Shown: in pieces, positions 1 to 8,843 of the stretch
Layout of the letters: every line of letters begins with the position of its first letter
Position numbering within the stretch: the stretch's first letter is position 1
DNA from: an uncultured Pelagibacteraceae bacterium
GTDB lineage: Bacteria > Pseudomonadota > Alphaproteobacteria > Pelagibacterales > AG-422-B15
Length of the DNA stretch: 64,000 bases
Assembly: GCA_902526005.1 (NCBI GenBank)
Contig: CABZIW010000002.1
Span: 124,001-188,000 of the forward strand
Direction: 5' to 3'
Notes under the pieces: generated by a model
Told to the model about the DNA's origin: nothing
Database searches by the model: none
Seen by the model: only the letters and a program-made list of their open reading frames with translations
Made by a program: the position numbers and the translations under genes

Positions 1-855
1 ATCCACTAGACGGTGCTGTATAACCTGGTTTTTTGCAATTGATTGTCCGAATTGTTTCCGGTTTTTACAATATTCAGTTGTGGAATCTTTTAAAACTTGC
101 AGAATACCAACTGCTTCAGAGCATGCAGCAATAGTGCTTATATCTACAATTTCCTCAATGGCATCGTAAGCCATATTAACTTTTCCTAAAACATTATCTT
201 TTGAAACTTTTAGATTCTCAATGATAACTTCAGAGGCTCTGTATTCATCAATTGTTGGATAATTTTGCAGTGTAAGTCCCTCAGACTTTGTATCAACAAT
301 AAATAATGTAATTCCAGACTCAGATCTTTGCTCTCCTTCAGTTCTTGCAGAAATAATAAGGTGTGAAGCCATACCTGCTCCAAATACCACCGACTTAAAA
401 CCATTTAATACATAGTCATCTCCGTTAAGTACAGCTGACGTTTTTACATCATTTAAATCAAATCTACTTTGTGGTTCAGCATATGCAAATGCACATCTTA
501 TCTTGCCTGAGATTATCTCTGGTATAATCGAATTCTTTTGCTCCTCGGATCCAAGCTTTGATATCAATCCACCAGCTAATATTACAGTTGGTAAATATGG
601 TTCAACAACGAGTCCTTTTCCAAACTGTTCCATAACAATCATTAAATCAGCAGATTTTCCACCAAGCCCTCCATAAGCTTCATCAAATGGAACCCCTAGA
701 AGACCAAGTTCAGCAAATTGTTTCCAATTTTCTTCTTTCCATCCCTCTTCTGATTTGACTATGTTGCAACGAGTGTCCCAATCATAATTATCTCTTACAA
801 AAGAAGTAACCATGTTGTCCAGCAAGGTCTGTTCCTCGGTGTAATCAAAATTCAT
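1..855 (-). CDS. Acyl-CoA dehydrogenase, PimD-like small subunit (3' end outside window)
   Basis: A reading frame opens at the ATG whose complement lies at 853-855 and stays open for 285 codons to the window edge, so the C-terminus is missing. The N-terminus (MNFDYTEEQTLLDNMV) and the segment FAELGLLGVPFDEAYGGLGG are typical of acyl-CoA dehydrogenases and look most like the small subunit of pimeloyl-CoA dehydrogenase. Members oxidise an acyl-CoA at the alpha-beta bond with FAD in the cytoplasm. The next gene upstream on the same strand is a PimC-like large subunit 43 bases away, so the two probably form one operon and a heteromeric enzyme. Substrate is inferred only from family resemblance. 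The ORF track omits it because it runs off the edge. Confidence 0.85.
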   Translation of the reverse strand, partial: MNFDYTEEQTLLDNMVTSFVRDNYDWDTRCNIVKSEEGWKEENWKQFAELGLLGVPFDEAYGGLGGKSADLMIVMEQFGKGLVVEPYLPTVILAGGLISKLGSEEQKNSIIPEIISGKIRCAFAYAEPQSRFDLNDVKTSAVLNGDDYVLNGFKSVVFGAGMASHLIISARTEGEQRSESGITLFIVDTKSEGLTLQNYPTIDEYRASEVIIENLKVSKDNVLGKVNMAYDAIEEIVDISTIAACSEAVGILQVLKDSTTEYCKNRKQFGQSIAKNQVIQHRLVD

Positions 856-898
856 AAAAAAGCGTTATAAGTTATGACAGTAAATATGTCAAAAGGTA

Positions 899-2101
899 CT
901 AAAGTCCTAAGACCATTTTAGCTATGATATTTCTTTGAATTTCGTTAGATCCTCCATAAATGGATGCCTTACGAAAGTTAAAATATGTTCCTGATAGGTT
1001 AGTAGCGTAATCTGGACCGACATATTCATTACTCAAAGTTGTGCCTAGGTGAGGATTTGCATAATATCCAACAGCTTCCATGGCCAACTCAGTAACGGCT
1101 TGCTGAATGTCTGTTCCTTTAATCTTTAAAAGAGAAGACTCTGGCCCAGGACCTTTACCTGCAGAATCCTTTGCGAGCGTTCTTAATTCGGTGTATTCAA
1201 GTGCTGATAATTCTAATTCTGCAGCTGCTATTTTTGCCTTAAATGCTGGATCTTGAATTAAAGGTTCGCCGTATGACATTTCAGAACTAGCAATCTGCTT
1301 TATTCTTTCAATTGCTTTTTTTGATCTTGCAACACCGGCAATACCTGATCTTTCATGAGCTAATAAAAATTTTGCATAAGTCCAACCCATATTTTCTTGG
1401 CCAATTAAATTTTCTACTGGAACTCTAACATTATCAAACCAAGTTTCATTCACCTCATGAGATCCATCCATAAGCTTGATAGGTCTAACAGTTACGCCAG
1501 GAGTTTTCATATCAATCAAAAGAAATGAAATGCCTTGTTGAGGTTTTTCTGCATCAGGATTGGTTCTTACCAAGCAAAAAATCCAATCTGCATACTGTGC
1601 CATTGTAGTCCAAGTTTTTTGTCCATTAACGATATAATGGTCACCTTCCTTCACAGCACTTGTTTTTAATGAGGCAAGGTCCGAACCTGAGCCAGGCTCT
1701 GAGTAACCTTGGCACCAAAAAACTTCACCACTCAAAATTCCAGGTAAGTGCTGAGCTTTTTGCTCTTCATTTCCAAAGGTATAAATTACTGGACCAACCA
1801 TGTTGATTCCAAATGGCATTATGTATTGGCATTCAGCTTTTGCACATTCTTGTTCAAAAATATACTTTTGTGTAGGGGTAAATTCTGCGCCACCATACTG
1901 TTTAGGCCAACTTGGTGCTGACCAACCATTGTGCTTTCCTAAAATCTTATGCCAAGCTGTAAGATCTTCTCTCGAGAGTTCTTTACCTAGTTTTCTTTTT
2001 GAATTGATTGAGTCTCTAAGTTCTTGCGGGTAATTTGTTTTAATAAAATCCCTTATTTCACTTTGAAACTTTAAATCTTCATTTGAAAACGCGGTGTCCA
2101 T
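899..2101 (-). CDS. Acyl-CoA dehydrogenase, PimC-like large subunit
   Basis: 400 residues, full length for the family. It has the FAD/substrate-loop motif WCQGYSEPGSGSDLASLKT near residue 130 and the C-terminal segment IYGGSNEIQRNIIAKMVLGL expected of acyl-CoA dehydrogenases. The whole sequence resembles the large subunit of pimeloyl-CoA dehydrogenase, a group that also takes in dicarboxylic, cyclic or sterol-side-chain acyl-CoAs. The start is backed by AGGAG a few bases upstream. It is followed on the same strand by the PimD-like partner. Family assignment is firm; the exact substrate is inference. Confidence 0.92.
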   Translation of the reverse strand: MDTAFSNEDLKFQSEIRDFIKTNYPQELRDSINSKRKLGKELSREDLTAWHKILGKHNGWSAPSWPKQYGGAEFTPTQKYIFEQECAKAECQYIMPFGINMVGPVIYTFGNEEQKAQHLPGILSGEVFWCQGYSEPGSGSDLASLKTSAVKEGDHYIVNGQKTWTTMAQYADWIFCLVRTNPDAEKPQQGISFLLIDMKTPGVTVRPIKLMDGSHEVNETWFDNVRVPVENLIGQENMGWTYAKFLLAHERSGIAGVARSKKAIERIKQIASSEMSYGEPLIQDPAFKAKIAAAELELSALEYTELRTLAKDSAGKGPGPESSLLKIKGTDIQQAVTELAMEAVGYYANPHLGTTLSNEYVGPDYATNLSGTYFNFRKASIYGGSNEIQRNIIAKMVLGL

Positions 2102-2164
2102 AGAATCTCCTAAAATTGTATTTATAATTATATAATGTTAAAAAAAAAGCTTTTCAATATTCTT

Positions 2165-2683
2165 TTAGGCCTGTTTTGCGCTAAATTTTAGATGTTTATC
2201 AGCCATTAAATATAATACACAAGCGGCCATACCATAGAAAATGCTTGATAAAAATGTATTTTGTAAAAAAGGTAGAGCCATTATGTAGCAAGTAATTAGT
2301 CCATTCAAATCAGAAGCATACATTCCCGATCCATACCAAACAGCAAAATTTGATATTAAATAAAAAGATATTACACCTGTGCTAATTCCTATAAATGAAG
2401 TAGTTAGATTTAATTTTGAGTGAAAAAAAGTACCAATCAATATACACACGCAAATAGCAAAATAAATTATTGGCATACCAGCATGAAAACCTAAAAATAA
2501 ATCACTGATCAACATTGCTAAAATTGGAATACAATATGCCAATACTTTTTTATCAAACACGGCACCTGCAAAAAAAGCCATTCCTAATATTGGCGTGAAA
2601 TTAGGAGGATGAGGCAGTACCCTGCTTAATGCCAATACAAATACTATTGAAATACCAAAAATAATTTTTTTATTGATTTGCAT
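2165..2683 (-). CDS. DUF6580 membrane protein, ECF S-component-like, cobalamin-linked
   Basis: 172 residues with five or six hydrophobic segments and little else, so an inner-membrane protein. The N-terminal stretch RVLPHPPNFTPILGMAFFAG is the signature of the DUF6580 family, whose size and topology resemble the substrate-binding S components of ECF vitamin transporters. It starts 24 bases after the stop of the TonB-dependent receptor and should share the transcript controlled by the upstream cobalamin riboswitch. That makes uptake of cobalamin or a corrinoid precursor across the inner membrane the obvious hypothesis, perhaps as a solitary S component. No ATPase or EcfT gene is beside it and no btuCDF is in the window. 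Membrane nature is seen directly; transport role is inference. Confidence 0.85.
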   Translation of the reverse strand: MQINKKIIFGISIVFVLALSRVLPHPPNFTPILGMAFFAGAVFDKKVLAYCIPILAMLISDLFLGFHAGMPIIYFAICVCILIGTFFHSKLNLTTSFIGISTGVISFYLISNFAVWYGSGMYASDLNGLITCYIMALPFLQNTFLSSIFYGMAACVLYLMADKHLKFSAKQA

Positions 2684-2707
2684 TTAATAATTTATATCTC
2701 CTCTATA

Positions 2708-4927
2708 TCAAAAAGTATATCCAAAATTAAAAAATAAATTTCTTTCTGGCAATGGATATACATTGGATAATCCGTAATGTGCGTCATTATGAAAAGTACT
2801 TGAAACTGCATAATCGTAAGCTGCTTCATCAAATAAATTGTTTACACCAAAATTTAGAGTGTAGTTTTTATCAACAAAACTAAAGTACGAATTTACAATA
2901 TAATAATTTGGTATCTGCGGCTCGATATTTTCTTCATCATTCGAAACATATTTTTTATCAAAATAATTCAATTCTAAATCAAGAGTTAAATTATTTCTCA
3001 CTTCAGTTTCATAAGCTAAACTAAATTGCATTGGTGAAATAAGTGGTACAGATTTACCTCTTAAATTTAATGTATCAACTCCGCTTAAGAGATTTTGCCA
3101 CGTATTAGGTGCAAATGATTCTCCATAAGTGCTTACTCCCGGCGTAAGTGTTCCAGAAGTAAACTCTGCAACAGTATAACTAAAAGATCCCCTTAATTTA
3201 TTAGATTGATCAAGACTATATCCAAAATCAATATCAAAGCCCTTACGCTCGATCGGATCTACATTTGTATTAATTGAATTTCTATATTGTATTTCATTTG
3301 TTGTATCGATCGAATAATAACTAACATCTAAATTAAGTTTATCACTGAAATATCTGACACCAATATCGTAACCCTCAGACTCCTGAGGTTTTAAATCAAA
3401 GGTTGTCTTTGGGCTCGAAGAGGCAACTCTCTCATCAATATTAGGAATTCGAAAAGATTCGGCATAACTTGTATACAAAGAAAGGTCTCTATTTAATTTT
3501 TTTTCAAAACCAACATTGAATGCCTCATTGCTCGTCGTATCATTATGAGTTGTCATATCATAAATGACTGGATAGAAAACTCCAAAATATTCTACATCTG
3601 CAAAACCTGGGGCTGTTTTATCAATGTCATCACGAGCTCCAAACATACTTTTTTCATCTCTATACCCTAATGAAATTGTAAGGTCACTTTCATTTACATA
3701 AGTGGTATTTTGAAAATATAATGATCTGACCTTAAGATCGGCAAAAATTTGTTGTCCCATTGCCTCATCTTCTTTTCTATGTTTGGTTGAGTCATAAAAA
3801 GAATGTGCAAAGTCATACCCTATGCTTAAGATATTAGAGTGAGTTTCATTAACTTGCTTTGTCTCATATCTGGAATTAAAATTATTGCCGTCTATTGTTG
3901 TGACTGTATATCTATCACCATTATCCGGAGTAGACGCTGTATTTGCATTTGCTCCAAAAAAAGATTTATCTGTTTTATCTCTGTAGCCAGCGTTAATAAA
4001 AATCTTATTCATATCATTTAAAGGAACAACAACACTGGCATTAATCGAGTCCATTTCAGTATTAGCATAATCTACTCGTCGCTCTGAATTACATGAGTCT
4101 CCATTTTCTAATGTGCTTCCACCTATGTTTCTTGCTGTCTTGCTGTCCTCGTAGCGGTTACAAATATGGTAGTTATAAACTTCACCGCCTTTAATTCTTC
4201 CACCTGGGAGATCTTTTTCATTTTCCATCGACATCACGTCTATATTTAAAGTTATATCTTCAACTTTATGACTCATATTTAATAAAATATTACTTTCATC
4301 AAAATCCGCCGCATCTCGGTAGTTACTGTTTGTAGTTTGAGATCCAAAAAGACCAACAGAACTCTGATCATTTATTTTAGTAAACAATGATATATCCGCA
4401 CTTTTATTGCCAAATGAACCAATTGAGGTTTTAAGAGAATTAATTATATCCTTATTGTTTGTAACGATGTTAATTGCACCTCCGACTGCACCTGAACCAT
4501 ACAATGTCGCGGCTGATCCTCCTCTTATTATCTCTATTCTTTCAATGCTCTCTGTAGGTATATGAGAGTTTATAGTTGACATATCAACGTCATTGAGGCG
4601 TCTACCATTAATTAGAATCAGAGTATTTGATTTCGCTGTTTCTCCAAAACCCCGCATATCTAATGTGGTGTATACTCCGTCATATCCAGCTGACGTTGTT
4701 CTCGTAGAAATACCTGAATAGCTTTCTATTATTTTTGGCAAGGATTTGTTTTGATATAATTTGAGTTCTTCTTTTGAAATTATAGTGATATTTGATCCAG
4801 CTAAGCCCGATGAAAGTCGAGTGTACTCTTCACTGCTAGGGTTAATAGGAATTTCCGGCGTTTCAGCACTTAGATTAGTAATAAAAGTTACAAATATAAT
4901 TATTGAGAATAAAAGTTTTTTGGTCAT
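2708..4927 (-). CDS. TonB-dependent outer-membrane receptor, BtuB-like, probably for cobalamin
   Basis: 739 residues. A signal peptide occupies about residues 1-21 (cleavage after LSA). A plug domain follows (about 40-155) with the typical GFGETAKSNTLILINGRRLND and IERIEIIRGGSAATLYGSGAVGGAINIV segments, then a long beta-barrel ending in an aromatic residue (FNFGYTF), as outer-membrane barrels do. Such receptors import scarce nutrients using TonB energy. The cobalamin riboswitch directly upstream points to vitamin B12 or another corrinoid. A strong ribosome site (GGAGG) sits 7-8 bases before the ATG. BtuB proteins are usually around 600 residues, so this one is somewhat longer. Confidence 0.93.
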   Translation of the reverse strand: MTKKLLFSIIIFVTFITNLSAETPEIPINPSSEEYTRLSSGLAGSNITIISKEELKLYQNKSLPKIIESYSGISTRTTSAGYDGVYTTLDMRGFGETAKSNTLILINGRRLNDVDMSTINSHIPTESIERIEIIRGGSAATLYGSGAVGGAINIVTNNKDIINSLKTSIGSFGNKSADISLFTKINDQSSVGLFGSQTTNSNYRDAADFDESNILLNMSHKVEDITLNIDVMSMENEKDLPGGRIKGGEVYNYHICNRYEDSKTARNIGGSTLENGDSCNSERRVDYANTEMDSINASVVVPLNDMNKIFINAGYRDKTDKSFFGANANTASTPDNGDRYTVTTIDGNNFNSRYETKQVNETHSNILSIGYDFAHSFYDSTKHRKEDEAMGQQIFADLKVRSLYFQNTTYVNESDLTISLGYRDEKSMFGARDDIDKTAPGFADVEYFGVFYPVIYDMTTHNDTTSNEAFNVGFEKKLNRDLSLYTSYAESFRIPNIDERVASSSPKTTFDLKPQESEGYDIGVRYFSDKLNLDVSYYSIDTTNEIQYRNSINTNVDPIERKGFDIDFGYSLDQSNKLRGSFSYTVAEFTSGTLTPGVSTYGESFAPNTWQNLLSGVDTLNLRGKSVPLISPMQFSLAYETEVRNNLTLDLELNYFDKKYVSNDEENIEPQIPNYYIVNSYFSFVDKNYTLNFGVNNLFDEAAYDYAVSSTFHNDAHYGLSNVYPLPERNLFFNFGYTF

Positions 4928-5003
4928 CTTTGCCTCCAGTTTGAAGTCACCGCAAACAAATTGTCCAAATGATTATCCCGATCACCTGTGGATGACTATG
5001 TTT

Positions 5004-5154
5004 TGTTGGTAGGTCTCCTGACTTCTCCATCACTACTTAAGCACACCTTCCCGATTGATCAGTGGTATTTGTACTTAAATTCCAAAGTTACAGTTGCGGG
5101 TACAGTTAAGGCTTTAAACCTTATTCCCTGTTATTCACTTTACGTGAACCAACA
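5004..5154 (-). promoter_or_regulatory. Cobalamin (B12) riboswitch
   Basis: Read on the minus strand, the region carries the conserved cobalamin-aptamer elements in order: GGTTCAC, GGGAATAAGG, CCGCAACTGT, CCACTG, GGGAAGG, and the B12 box AGTCAGGAGACCTACC (complement at 5008-5023). A closing P1 helix can form between TGTTGG at the 5' end and CCAACA at the 3' end. About 75 bases separate it from the receptor start, including a strong GGAGG site. No stem followed by a U-run is obvious there, so control of translation is more likely than termination, though that is inference. High B12 should switch off the receptor and the DUF6580 gene. Confidence 0.95.
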
Positions 5155-5195
5155 TTAAAACTATTGTATATTCGAAATTACAAAGCAAGAAAAAA

Positions 5196-6704
5196 ATGGA
5201 AATTTTTGAAAATCAAAAACCTCTTTCTTTTGATTTTGACGAGGGTTTAGACAAGGCTCAAATATCTCCAAACGGGTTTAGAGAGTATGATTCACGTTGG
5301 CTTTATCCAGAAGAAATAAACAAAAAAGGATTAGAAATATTTGGTTACAGCCTTGGAAAATATATAAGCAATTCTGAAGGTCAAGGCTCATCTATCGTTA
5401 TTGGTCAAGATTATAGATCATACAGTACTGAGGTAAAATACCATCTAACAAAAGGATTATTGACAAGTGGTCTCAAAGTAATCGATGTTGGTTTAGCTTT
5501 ATCACCAATGGTATACTTTGCCCAACACCACTTAGATACCGATAGTCTTGCTATGGTAACCGCAAGCCATAATGAAAATGGTTGGACAGGAATAAAGTCT
5601 GGAATAGAAAAATCACTTACATTTGGTCCTGATGATATAAAAGAAATAAAAACTATTTCTGAAAATAGTCATGATTACATTCCATCGAATAACGGCAGTT
5701 ACGAGTTTAAAGAAGGTATTCGTGATGCATATCTAAAATATCTAAAGGGCACACAATCAGTAAAAAGAAATTTGAAAATTGTTATAGCTTGTGGCAATGG
5801 AACAGCAGGTGCATTTGCCCCTGATTTGATAAGAAGCCTTGGATGTGAAGTAATTGAATTGCATTGTAATTTAGATTTTAAATTCCCTAATTATAATCCT
5901 AATCCGGAAGATCTGACAATGCTCAATGATCTTGCAAAAAGTGTAAAAGAAAATAATGCAGATGTAGGATTTGCTTTTGATGGTGATGGCGATCGTCTTG
6001 GGGTTGTGGATAATGAAGGTAATGAAATATTTTCTGACAAAATAGGATTAATGCTTGCAGAGTATTTATCTGAGAAATATTCAAGTTCAAAATTTGTTAT
6101 CGATGTAAAATCGACTGGTTTATTTTTTAATAATGAGATTTTGAAAAAAAATAATTGCACTGTTGATATGTGGAAGACTGGTCACTCACATATAAAAAGA
6201 CGGGTTAATGAAATAAATGCCTTATGTGGTTTTGAAAAAAGTGGTCATTTTTTCATTGGTAAGCCCTTAGGACTGGGCTTTGACGATGGTTTGAGATCAG
6301 CTTCTATGATGATTGAATATTTGGATCACTATAAAAATAAGAGTTTGTCTGAATTATATTCAAATTTGAAAACTTCTTATCAATCTCCAACTATGGCCCC
6401 TTTCTGCAAGGATGAGGAGAAATATAGCGTCGTAGATGAAATAACAAATAAAATAATTCAAGATAAAAAAAATAAAATAAATGTCGCTGATTGTGAAATT
6501 GTTGAAACAAATACAGTAAATGGAATTAGATTTAGCTTATCCAATGGCTCATGGGGGTTGATTAGAGCATCATCAAATAAGCCATCTTTAGTTATAGTTA
6601 TTGAAAGCCTTGTTTCAAATGAAGAAGTTGAAATAATTTTTAAATATATAAACACACTTTTAAATGAAACTGGTAAAGTTGGAGAATACGATCAAAAACT
6701 ATGA
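5196..6704 (+). CDS. Phosphomannomutase/phosphoglucomutase
   Basis: 502 residues, the usual length for the alphaproteobacterial bifunctional enzyme. It interconverts hexose 1- and 6-phosphates through a phosphoserine in the cytoplasm, feeding sugar nucleotides for envelope polysaccharide. The phosphoserine loop VTASHNENGWTGIK lies near residue 124 and the metal-binding loop FDGDGDRLG near 265. A sugar-binding segment GFEKSGHFFIG follows near 345. The gene is divergent from the riboswitch operon and its stop overlaps the end of the TSUP gene by six bases. Mannose versus glucose preference cannot be read from sequence. Confidence 0.93.
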   Translation: MEIFENQKPLSFDFDEGLDKAQISPNGFREYDSRWLYPEEINKKGLEIFGYSLGKYISNSEGQGSSIVIGQDYRSYSTEVKYHLTKGLLTSGLKVIDVGLALSPMVYFAQHHLDTDSLAMVTASHNENGWTGIKSGIEKSLTFGPDDIKEIKTISENSHDYIPSNNGSYEFKEGIRDAYLKYLKGTQSVKRNLKIVIACGNGTAGAFAPDLIRSLGCEVIELHCNLDFKFPNYNPNPEDLTMLNDLAKSVKENNADVGFAFDGDGDRLGVVDNEGNEIFSDKIGLMLAEYLSEKYSSSKFVIDVKSTGLFFNNEILKKNNCTVDMWKTGHSHIKRRVNEINALCGFEKSGHFFIGKPLGLGFDDGLRSASMMIEYLDHYKNKSLSELYSNLKTSYQSPTMAPFCKDEEKYSVVDEITNKIIQDKKNKINVADCEIVETNTVNGIRFSLSNGSWGLIRASSNKPSLVIVIESLVSNEEVEIIFKYINTLLNETGKVGEYDQKL

Positions 6705-7550
6705 TGTTAATGATGCCCATTCAATAAAGAATCGAATGGACATGAATAAAATAAATAAACCAAAAATAAAACTTAATTTACCTTTGGAGAGATAATGGGC
6801 AAATCTTACTCCCAAAGGGGCGCCTATTATTGTCATGGGCGTTATTAAAATTAAACCTACTAAACTTACGTATCCATAAGTTAGTGGTAGAGATACATTA
6901 TTTTGAACTCCAGCTATAATGAAACCAATTGTACCAGGAACAGCAATTATTGTTCCAATGCCAGCAGCGGTTCCAATGGCACGGTGTATATCGAAGTTAT
7001 AAAGTTTTAAGATGGGTATACTTATTGAGCCACCACCAACACCTATTATTACAGATAAAAAACCAATTGTTGATCCATAGCCATGACCTTTTAAATTGTT
7101 TGGAAATTTATCTGCAAATCTCCATTCATCTTTCCAAAAGAAAAATTGAAGAGCCACAAAAAATAAGATTATAGAATAAATTAGTATTAGGCTACTACCT
7201 TCAAGAAAGGATACTGCTATCGAACCGAAAATTACTCCGATCAATAATGACAAAGAAATAAATTTTAAAAAATCTAAATTGACTGAACCTCTTCTATGAT
7301 GATTTATAGCCGATATAATTGAAATCGGCACAATATTTGCAAGAGAAGTTCCAACAGCCAAGTGCATTCTTATACTCTCATCTACTTCTGCTAGCGTATA
7401 GATATAGTATAGAGCAGGTACAACAACTACACCTCCTCCAATTCCAAAAAGTCCTGCAATAAATCCTGCAAAAATACCTGTACTAACCAATAACATTACA
7501 GAAAATAGCAAGTCGCCAGAGGCAACATTGCTAAATATCGTTGTAAACAC
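6699..7550 (-). CDS. TSUP (TauE/SafE, DUF81) family permease
   Basis: 283 residues with about eight hydrophobic spans in two halves. Each half has a glycine-rich motif (GFIAGLFGIGGGVVVVP near residue 30 and IGVGGGSISIP near 170), the internal duplication typical of TauE/SafE permeases. The family moves sulfite, sulfoacetate or related organosulfur anions across the inner membrane, but substrates vary widely. It lies eight bases after the stop of the ACAD at 7558 and ends the rpoZ-ACAD-ACAD run, so export or import of a small acid linked to that pathway is possible. That link is inference. Confidence 0.9.
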   Translation of the reverse strand: MFTTIFSNVASGDLLFSVMLLVSTGIFAGFIAGLFGIGGGVVVVPALYYIYTLAEVDESIRMHLAVGTSLANIVPISIISAINHHRRGSVNLDFLKFISLSLLIGVIFGSIAVSFLEGSSLILIYSIILFFVALQFFFWKDEWRFADKFPNNLKGHGYGSTIGFLSVIIGVGGGSISIPILKLYNFDIHRAIGTAAGIGTIIAVPGTIGFIIAGVQNNVSLPLTYGYVSLVGLILITPMTIIGAPLGVRFAHYLSKGKLSFIFGLFILFMSIRFFIEWASLTS

Positions 7551-7557
7551 TTAGAGC

Positions 7558-8841
7558 TTAGTTTTTGCCAGATGGAAGTTCGTTAAATGGAACTTTTTTA
7601 TCCGCTCTTTCATCTTGTGGTAACCCAAGAACTCGCTCTGCAATAATATTACGAAGAACTTCATCTGTACCACCTGCAATTCTCATTGCCGCAGAGAAAA
7701 AATATCCATTTTGAAATAAGTTCTTTAATACAGGGTTTTGATCGTGATGAACCATTCCTGAAGAATCCATTAGTTCAAGCGCATAAGCAGAGACATCTTG
7801 CATTTTTGATGCTGTAACAAGTTTGCTTATTGATAGCTCTGGACCTGGAGTCTGACCTTTTGATAAAGCAGTAATACTTCTAAATTTTGTATATTGCAAA
7901 CCACGAGACTGAACATACCAATCGGCCATTTTCTGTCTAACTTCACTATTTTTGATGGCAAGCCCATCTTCAACTTCTAGTTCTTTTGTTGCTTCAAATA
8001 TTTGATCAAAATCAAGCCCAGGAGGGTCACCTACTGCAAGTCTTTCATTCATTAGTGTAGTAAGCGCAACTTTCCAGCCTTCACCTTCTCCACCTAATCT
8101 TTGACTATCAGGAATTCTTACATCATTAAAAAAGACTTCGTTAAAATTTGAAGTACCTGATATTTGCTTGATTGGTCTTACTTCTATTCCAGGTGTTTTC
8201 ATATCTAAATAAAAATAAGTAAGGCCTTTATGCTTTAACGCAGATGGATCAGATCTTGCAACTATCATTCCATAATCAGCAAAATGCGCCCCAGATGTCC
8301 AAACCTTTTGACCATTTAAAACCCACTCATCGCCATCCTTTTCTGCCTTCATTTTTATTCCAGCTAAATCCGATCCGGCTGATGGCTCTGAAAATAGTTG
8401 GCACCATATTTCTTCACCTGTAATCATTTTAGGTAAGTATCTTTTTTTATCTTCATCTTTACCCCACACCATCATTGTCGGGCCAAGCATGCCAATTCCA
8501 ATTTCAAAATAACCAGAAGGAACCAAATAATCATGTTCCTCTTGAGAATAGATAACTTGTTGTATAGGCGATCCACCATATCCACCAAACTCTTTAGGCC
8601 ATAAAATAGCAGCAAACCCTGCTTCAGCTTTTTTCTTTTGCCATACTTTAGCTCGCTCTAAAGCCTCCTGAGCTGCTTCTTTACCGCCCTTTACTGTTTC
8701 AGGAGCTCCTGCAACAGCAATCTGAGGGCTTTTATCATTAGGCTTATCAGAAATTATTGATCTTTTTTCTGCATTTGCCTCGAGAAAGTCCCTCGCTTCT
8801 TTTCTAAATGCAGCTTCCTGCTGTGAGTCATTAAAGTCCAT
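7558..8841 (-). CDS. Acyl-CoA dehydrogenase family protein (large-type)
   Basis: 427 residues. It shows the flavin loop WCQLFSEPSAGSDLAGIKM near residue 155, WVLNGQKVWTSGAHFADYG after it, and the C-terminal GGTDEVLRNIIAERVLGLP. A slightly long N-terminal segment (about residues 20-60, rich in Lys, Pro and Ala) precedes the core. It starts two bases after the stop of a second ACAD, so the pair is translated together and may form a heteromer like the FadE pairs used on steroid or other bulky CoA esters. Pair structure is seen; the substrate is unknown. Confidence 0.92.
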   Translation of the reverse strand: MDFNDSQQEAAFRKEARDFLEANAEKRSIISDKPNDKSPQIAVAGAPETVKGGKEAAQEALERAKVWQKKKAEAGFAAILWPKEFGGYGGSPIQQVIYSQEEHDYLVPSGYFEIGIGMLGPTMMVWGKDEDKKRYLPKMITGEEIWCQLFSEPSAGSDLAGIKMKAEKDGDEWVLNGQKVWTSGAHFADYGMIVARSDPSALKHKGLTYFYLDMKTPGIEVRPIKQISGTSNFNEVFFNDVRIPDSQRLGGEGEGWKVALTTLMNERLAVGDPPGLDFDQIFEATKELEVEDGLAIKNSEVRQKMADWYVQSRGLQYTKFRSITALSKGQTPGPELSISKLVTASKMQDVSAYALELMDSSGMVHHDQNPVLKNLFQNGYFFSAAMRIAGGTDEVLRNIIAERVLGLPQDERADKKVPFNELPSGKN

Positions 8842-8843
8842 AA

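Noticed and set aside
2115-2165. AAAAGCTTTT plus T-run as a terminator after the DUF6580 gene
   Set aside because: The stem is almost all A-T and too weak to call; left unannotated.
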